Below are positions 59,376 to 64,000 of a stretch of 64,000 nucleotides of DNA, in pieces. The notes under the pieces are model-generated. The model saw only the letters and a program-made list of their open reading frames with translations. It was not told where the DNA came from and ran no database searches. The stretch is from Atopobium sp. oral taxon 199 str. F0494 (lineage in GTDB: Bacteria > Actinomycetota > Coriobacteriia > Coriobacteriales > Atopobiaceae). A program made the position numbers and the translations under genes. The stretch covers positions 372,001 through 436,000 of the forward strand of contig NZ_KE150486.1 in assembly GCF_000411555.1 (NCBI RefSeq), read 5' to 3'. Position 1 is the stretch's first letter. Every line of letters begins with the position of its first letter.

Positions 59376-61091
59376 CTACAGCTGCCTGAGCGGAGCCACG
59401 CGCGCAACAAGCCACTCGGCAACTTCATCAAACGGCACATCAAAGCGCTCGCCAGTTTCGCGGTTCTTGACCTCAGCCACGCCGTTTGCCGCACCGCGCT
59501 TGCCTACGATAACCTGCCAGGGCAAGCCGATAAGATCGGCGTCAGCGAACTTGACGCCGGGACGTTCGTCTCTATCATCTACGACAGTCTCCAAACCAGC
59601 GACGACAAACGCGTCGGCAAGCTGCTCGGCAATCGGCCATACAAGATCGTCGCCTACGCTCAGAGGAATAAGTTCGACTTCATAAGGAGCAACGCAAACC
59701 GGCCAGATAATACCGTGTTCGTCGTTATGCTGTTCAACTACAGCAGCAAGCAGACGAGAAACGCCAATGCCGTAACAACCCATCAAGAAAGGCTGCTCAC
59801 TGCCGTCTTCAGCGGTAAAGGTCGCGCCAAGCGCTTCGGAATACTTAGTTCCCAACTGAAAGACTTGCGAAACCTCAATGCCGCGCGCCTCATGAAGGGG
59901 CTTGCCGCACTGAGGACACAAATCCCCCTCGCGAGCTGTCACCACGTCTACCCACGCGTCAATCTCAAAGTCGCGACCAGGCTTTGCATGCGCAAAATGG
60001 AAGTTCTTCTCGTTTGCGCCTATAAGCCACCATTCGGAGTCTCGCAAAGAAATATCCGCTACCGCGCGCACGCCAGCGGGCAAATCTTTAGGGCCGATAA
60101 AGCCTTTGACCAGGCCGTTCTCTTTAAGCTCCTCATCACTCATAAGATGGTAGGCGCCAAAGGCATGCTCACCTTTGACTTCATTCAACTCATGGGTGCC
60201 GGGAACAAAACAAACTACCGGCTGGCCGTCGCCGTCGATAAGCGCCAACGCCTTGCGCGTCGCACCCTCGCTGACGTGTAAAAACTCAGCAAGCGCTTCA
60301 ATGGTACTCACTCCGGGCGTAGAGACCTTCTCGAGCTCGCCCGCGCTTCCCTCTTCAACGTGAACCGCAACGGTTGCCGCCTCGGTATCAGCCGCGTAAC
60401 CGCAGTCGCAATACACGAGCGCCGCCTCGCCCGCATCAGCAAGCGCCATGAACTCAACGGATGTGTCGCCACCAATCTGGCCGGAGTCCGCGATAACAGG
60501 CAAAGCGCGAATGCCGGTACGCTCGCAAATACGGGCGTACGCTGCCTTTTCCGCATCATAGCACTCCTGCAGCGACTCCTGCGTAGACGAGAAGGAATAA
60601 GCGTCCTTCATAATGAATTCGCGGCCGCGCATAAGGCCAAAGCGTGGACGCATTTCGTCTCGGAACTTGTCTTGAATCTGATAGAGCGTTACCGGCAGCT
60701 GCTTGTAGCTTTTAAGCTCATTGCGCACCAGATCCGTAAACGTCTCCTCATGAGTAGGGCCAAGCGCGAACTTGCGCTCGTGGCGGTCGTGCAGACGCAT
60801 GAGCTCCGGCCCGTACACGTCCCAGCGACCCGACTCTTCCCAGAGCTCAGCCGGGGTAAGAATGGGAACAAGAATCTCTTGAGCGCCAATGCCGTCCATT
60901 TCGTCCCGGATAATCTTTTCAATCTTGTGAAGAGAGCGCCAGGCAAGCGGAAGATAGCTGTACAATCCCGCAGCAGTCTTGCGAATCATGCCCGCACGGA
61001 GTAAGAGTCTGTGGCTGGCAAGCACCGCTTCGGCCGGGTCTTCTTTCAAGGTCGGCGCATACAGTGACGACATCTTTACCCAATGCTTCAA
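59376..61091 (-). CDS. proS: Proline--tRNA ligase
   Basis: 571 residues, bacterial type with an editing domain inserted between class II motifs 2 and 3. Motif 1 region GLYSYLPLAWRSLHKIEKII, motif 2 FRDEMRPRFGLMRGREFIMK, motif 3 GCYGIGVSRLLAAV, anticodon-binding C-terminus. Likely start is TTG 61091 (GAGGAAGGA upstream); ATG 61073 is an alternative with a weaker site. A motif-pair hairpin lies just upstream. Confidence 0.94.
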   Translation of the reverse strand: MKHWVKMSSLYAPTLKEDPAEAVLASHRLLLRAGMIRKTAAGLYSYLPLAWRSLHKIEKIIRDEMDGIGAQEILVPILTPAELWEESGRWDVYGPELMRLHDRHERKFALGPTHEETFTDLVRNELKSYKQLPVTLYQIQDKFRDEMRPRFGLMRGREFIMKDAYSFSSTQESLQECYDAEKAAYARICERTGIRALPVIADSGQIGGDTSVEFMALADAGEAALVYCDCGYAADTEAATVAVHVEEGSAGELEKVSTPGVSTIEALAEFLHVSEGATRKALALIDGDGQPVVCFVPGTHELNEVKGEHAFGAYHLMSDEELKENGLVKGFIGPKDLPAGVRAVADISLRDSEWWLIGANEKNFHFAHAKPGRDFEIDAWVDVVTAREGDLCPQCGKPLHEARGIEVSQVFQLGTKYSEALGATFTAEDGSEQPFLMGCYGIGVSRLLAAVVEQHNDEHGIIWPVCVAPYEVELIPLSVGDDLVWPIAEQLADAFVVAGLETVVDDRDERPGVKFADADLIGLPWQVIVGKRGAANGVAEVKNRETGERFDVPFDEVAEWLVARVAPLRQL

Positions 61092-61115
61092 GATTGTTCC
61101 TTCCTCATGGCATAA

Positions 61116-61135
61116 GGCGAGAAGAACTTCTCGCC
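61116..61135. repeat. Inverted pair of the GGCGAGAAG motif forming a hairpin
   Basis: GGCGAGAAGAACTTCTCGCC: two head-to-head copies with AA between, located between ispG (stop 61148) and proS (start 61091). It could work as a terminator/attenuator for ispG; only a modest T content follows. Confidence 0.8.
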
Positions 61136-61147
61136 TCAAAATTTCCT

Positions 61148-62257
61148 TTACAGTTTACTTGTTTTGTTCTCGCCCGAATCGTCCGACTTCTCGCTAAATC
61201 GCGTCTCTATTTCATGGAAAAGCTCATCAACGATGTCTTTTTCGGCTATTTTCTTGGTAGGAACGCCGTGCTCAAAAAGGACCGCTCTCCCCTTACCGCA
61301 GGCAACGCCTATATCAACGCCACGCGCCTCACCGGGGCCGTTTACCACGCATCCCATAACGGCAACGGAGATTGGCGCGTGAACGCTTTCAAGACGTGCA
61401 GAAACCTCTTCGGCAATGGGAATCATGTTGACGCCGCAACGTCCGCAGGTAGGACAGCTAACAAGTTCTGGCTTGTTGCGGCGCAGACCAAGCGCGGCCA
61501 GAAGCTCCCAGGCCACATATACCTCTTCCACCGGATCAGCCGTAAGCGAGAGGCGCATGGTGTCGCCTATCCCCTCCTCAAGAAGAATCCCCACGGCAGC
61601 GGCGTTTTTCACTGTACCCTGGCGAAGCGTTCCTGCCTCGGTCACCCCTACATGCAGGGGCACTTCCGGAAGCTCATGGGAAAGCGCTCGATAAACGGCA
61701 AGTGTTGTGGGAACATCGTGAGCCTTTGCGGAAAGCACGATGTCGTCAAAGCCACGCGCACGGAAATGCTTTGTGAACGACACTGAGGAGGCTACGAGCT
61801 TCTCGACAAGCGTCATATCAGAGTGCGTATCAAACTCCTTGGCAAGAGATCCCGCATTTACGCCAATGCGTATGGGGATATGGGCCTCCTGCGCCGCCTC
61901 GATAACCGCGTCCACGCGCTCCCATGAACCGATGTTGCCGGGATTGACGCGGAGCGCGGAGGCGCCTAAGCGAGCGGCCTCAACGGCCAGTCGAAAGTCA
62001 AAGTGAATGTCGGCAACAACGGGAAGCGGACTTTGACGACATACCTCATGAAATCCCGCAAGAGAGCGAGCTTCGGGAATAGCCACGCGAATAATTTCAC
62101 ACCCGGCGTCCGCAAGCGTTTTGATTTGCGCAAGCGTTGCGGCGGCGTCCGCGGTCTTGGCGGTGCACATAGACTGCACGGACACCGGAGCGCCACCGCC
62201 TACCTGCACAGAACCGACCATCACGGGATGCGTTATGTTACGAGCAATTTCAGCCAT
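61148..62257 (-). CDS. ispG: 4-hydroxy-3-methylbut-2-en-1-yl diphosphate synthase
   Basis: 369 residues, penultimate MEP-pathway enzyme with a [4Fe-4S] cluster. N-terminal TIM barrel starts VQSMCTAKTADAAATLAQIK; cluster Cys in SCPTCGRCGVN and MGCVVNGPGEARGVDIG. It lies between the site-2 protease and proS genes, in the dxr-rseP-ispG order seen in many Gram-positives. Confidence 0.96.
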   Translation of the reverse strand: MAEIARNITHPVMVGSVQVGGGAPVSVQSMCTAKTADAAATLAQIKTLADAGCEIIRVAIPEARSLAGFHEVCRQSPLPVVADIHFDFRLAVEAARLGASALRVNPGNIGSWERVDAVIEAAQEAHIPIRIGVNAGSLAKEFDTHSDMTLVEKLVASSVSFTKHFRARGFDDIVLSAKAHDVPTTLAVYRALSHELPEVPLHVGVTEAGTLRQGTVKNAAAVGILLEEGIGDTMRLSLTADPVEEVYVAWELLAALGLRRNKPELVSCPTCGRCGVNMIPIAEEVSARLESVHAPISVAVMGCVVNGPGEARGVDIGVACGKGRAVLFEHGVPTKKIAEKDIVDELFHEIETRFSEKSDDSGENKTSKL

Positions 62258-62268
62258 ACGCTCACCAG

Positions 62269-63648
62269 CTATCTGAAAATCAGTCGAAAAATGTCATTTT
62301 TGAGCGCAACGACAAAAATGAACAGGAAAAACGCCAGTCCGATATAGGTGAGGATATTTTGCGTCTTTACGGAAAGCGGGCGGCCAATAATCACCTGGAT
62401 AATCTCTATCAGTATCTTGCCGCCGTCAAGCGGAGGAATGGGCAGTAAATTCATGAAGCCCAGCGACATGGAGATCATAGCGATAATCATAATCAAATCC
62501 GTCGCGCCGGACTGAGCTGCCCTGGACGCCATCACGGAAATACCGACCACAGAAGACGACTGATTGAGCACGTTCATGGTCTGCGTCGGAATCAAAAGGC
62601 TACCGGCGAACTGCGCTACTTTGCCGGCATAGGCAAACGATGTGGACAGCGCCTCGGGAAGTGAAAGGCGATACTGCGCCGTTGTAGGCGAAATGCCAAT
62701 GATCTTTGCTTCCGGCTTAAGCTTTGGATTGACGACTGTTTCAAGCTGTATGCCCTCACGAGTATATGAGACAGTCAGGTTACTCTGATTGGACAGCGCC
62801 GAGTGAATTTCCTCGCTCATATCCGTCCAGGAAGATACCACTTTTCCGTTGATAGCGGTAATGGTGTCGCCCTGTTTCAGACCCGCGAGTGCCGCAAGCG
62901 ACTTCTCTTCGACAGCGCCAATCTGAGGAGTGTTTTGAGGAACCGCGATGCCGACAATCATCAGCGAACCTGCAACCAGCACAAGGGCGAGAAGCACGTT
63001 GACCACAATGCCGCCGAGCAACATCACGATGCGCTTGGGAATGCTGGCGCCAAGGTAGGTATGCGAGCGCTCCTGGGCGAGAAACGCCTCGGCTTTCATG
63101 GAGGGGTCGTGGGCTTCGCCTGCCTTTGTTGAGCCTTCCAAAGAAAAATCGTGCCCGCGGTCGTATTCGGTTCGAAGCAGAGCGTCGCGCGCCAAGGTCT
63201 GATACGTAATCAGAGCTTCATCGTCTGCCTTTGCGCCGCTTTCATGCTGTTCGCAGGACTCAATGGCAGCCCAATCGGTAAGAATCGTGAGCGCCTCAAG
63301 GGCTGTATCAGGTGCTATGTTGAGCTCGGAAGCAACCTCGCCTACCGTGACATGGCCCTTTTTCTGTACAAGAAGGAGCACGGGCGCAAGATACTCGTTA
63401 TTCTCGCCCTCCATGCCGCAAATGCGTGTGTAGCCGCCCAAAAGCAGCGGTGTCACGCCTATCTCTGTACCGTGAGACGCGCTCTTATAGGAGAGCTTAT
63501 AGCGAAACGGCATGCCCAAGAAGAACTCAGTGACGCGCACGCCAAACGCGCGAGCGGCAAGATAATGGCCAGCTTCATGCACGAAGACTAAAATCGAAAG
63601 AACTACGAGTCCCCAAAAAATAGGCGACAGTACGCTCAAGATGTTCAA
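62269..63648 (-). CDS. rseP: RseP-type site-2 protease with an inserted winged-helix-like segment
   Basis: 459 residues. Zn motif His24-Glu25-Ala-Gly-His28, PDZ domain (about 240-320, AALAGLKQGDTITAINGKVV), third ligand Asp in LLPIPPLDGGKIL. Between the first beta region and the second membrane helix (about 82-200) there is an extra approx. 115-residue segment. Its first part (LVQKKGHVTVGEVASELNIA, then PDTALEALTILTDWAAI) looks like a winged helix. Family role: intramembrane cleavage, e.g. of anti-sigma factors. Confidence 0.88.
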   Translation of the reverse strand: MNILSVLSPIFWGLVVLSILVFVHEAGHYLAARAFGVRVTEFFLGMPFRYKLSYKSASHGTEIGVTPLLLGGYTRICGMEGENNEYLAPVLLLVQKKGHVTVGEVASELNIAPDTALEALTILTDWAAIESCEQHESGAKADDEALITYQTLARDALLRTEYDRGHDFSLEGSTKAGEAHDPSMKAEAFLAQERSHTYLGASIPKRIVMLLGGIVVNVLLALVLVAGSLMIVGIAVPQNTPQIGAVEEKSLAALAGLKQGDTITAINGKVVSSWTDMSEEIHSALSNQSNLTVSYTREGIQLETVVNPKLKPEAKIIGISPTTAQYRLSLPEALSTSFAYAGKVAQFAGSLLIPTQTMNVLNQSSSVVGISVMASRAAQSGATDLIMIIAMISMSLGFMNLLPIPPLDGGKILIEIIQVIIGRPLSVKTQNILTYIGLAFFLFIFVVALKNDIFRLIFR

Positions 63649-63651
63649 ATC

Positions 63652-64000
63652 CTACCCTTTCAGCACGCATGCCTGAGCAAGCGCGCGGGCATGTGTATCA
63701 ATCTCGGAGAGTTGTTCGATACTCTCAACGGTCTCTCTTGGGATTGTCTCCATAACGGAAGAAACAATATGCTCAATGTCGAGAAAACCGATTTTGTCTA
63801 AACGGAAGGCCTCGTTGGCAACTTCATTAGCAGCGTTCATGACGCAGGGCTGCGTTCCGCCGACTCTACCAGCTTCCTTCGCAAGCGCCAGACAGCCGAA
63901 AGTTTTCTCATCGACTTCCTCGCAGGTAAGAGGATCGCAAGTCCCCCACATGACAGGCGTTGCCACGGTTTGCCAGCGCTCAGGATAACTCAGGGCGTAC
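63652..64000 (-). CDS. dxr: 1-deoxy-D-xylulose-5-phosphate reductoisomerase, C-terminal part
   Basis: Open through the right edge; visible residues YALSYPERWQTVATPVMWGT, then PCVMNAANEVANEAF, match the end of Dxr (second step of the MEP pathway). Stop at 63652, three bases before the rseP ATG, so dxr-rseP-ispG are one operon. The catalytic and NADPH-binding parts lie outside the window. Confidence 0.93.
   Translation of the reverse strand, partial: YALSYPERWQTVATPVMWGTCDPLTCEEVDEKTFGCLALAKEAGRVGGTQPCVMNAANEVANEAFRLDKIGFLDIEHIVSSVMETIPRETVESIEQLSEIDTHARALAQACVLKG

Overview
The window looks like chromosomal DNA of a Coriobacteriia actinobacterium, most likely the Atopobium/Olsenella/Lancefieldella group; the exact genus is not provable from this sequence alone. 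The clues are actinobacterial gene pairs (a GarA-like FHA protein directly before an FtsR-type MerR regulator), short-spaced operons with many 1-8 nt stop/start overlaps, a fused cytidylate kinase-acyltransferase, and methylerythritol-phosphate isoprenoid genes next to proS and a site-2 protease. Most genes lie on the minus strand.

Layout. 1-4.2 kb (+): end of glyQ, glyS, a PEP-synthase/PPDK regulatory protein reduced to its N-terminal half, and trxB. 4.2-4.9 kb: gene-poor, with terminators and a decayed reading frame. 4.9-15.6 kb: ClC antiporter, NlpC/P60 peptidase, apt, ftsR/garA-like pair, ridA, a GcvT-fold protein, D,D-carboxypeptidase, pgsA, a HAD phosphatase (+) and NADH oxidase. 15.8-18.9 kb: an island of broken and foreign-looking genes (DUF4143 ATPase tail, IS256-type transposase tail, metallo-beta-lactamase-fold hydrolase, ATC-hydrolase-like protein, methyltransferase tail). 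18.9-22.6 kb: ABC exporter, Crp/Fnr regulator, GH13 amylase.

22.7-31.8 kb (-) is the most distinctive block. It holds a two-component system followed by a five-gene set resembling the dlt (teichoic acid D-alanylation) operon: adenylation enzyme, PLP group-IV decarboxylase, carrier protein, MBOAT acyltransferase and SGNH-fold membrane-anchored protein. The decarboxylase is not part of a normal dlt operon. The set could therefore load, decarboxylate and export an amino-acid-derived group onto a surface polymer. A small hydrophobic peptide frame and a single-TM protein lie upstream.

32-64 kb is mostly housekeeping on the minus strand: tRNA-Pro, an MGMT-like protein, a three-component anaerobic glycerol-3-phosphate-dehydrogenase-like set, a heterodimeric ABC exporter, uup, nfo, coaBC, a zinc-ribbon protein, a cysteine desulfurase, and rpe-gpsA-plsY-der. 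Then come ispH, cmk-plsC, rluB, scpB, scpA, an M50 peptidase, a second ABC-F ATPase, three more tRNAs, proS, ispG, rseP and the end of dxr.

Across the window the 9-mer GGCGAGAAG occurs 19 times counting both strands, and every copy has C three bases further on (GGCGAGAAGNNC). Copies fall in all reading frames and in intergenic DNA. One inverted pair forms a hairpin between ispG and proS. None lies in the 15.8-18.9 kb island or the 22.7-31.8 kb block. This resembles an uptake-signal or Chi-type genome motif and is, with the dlt-like operon, the main finding.
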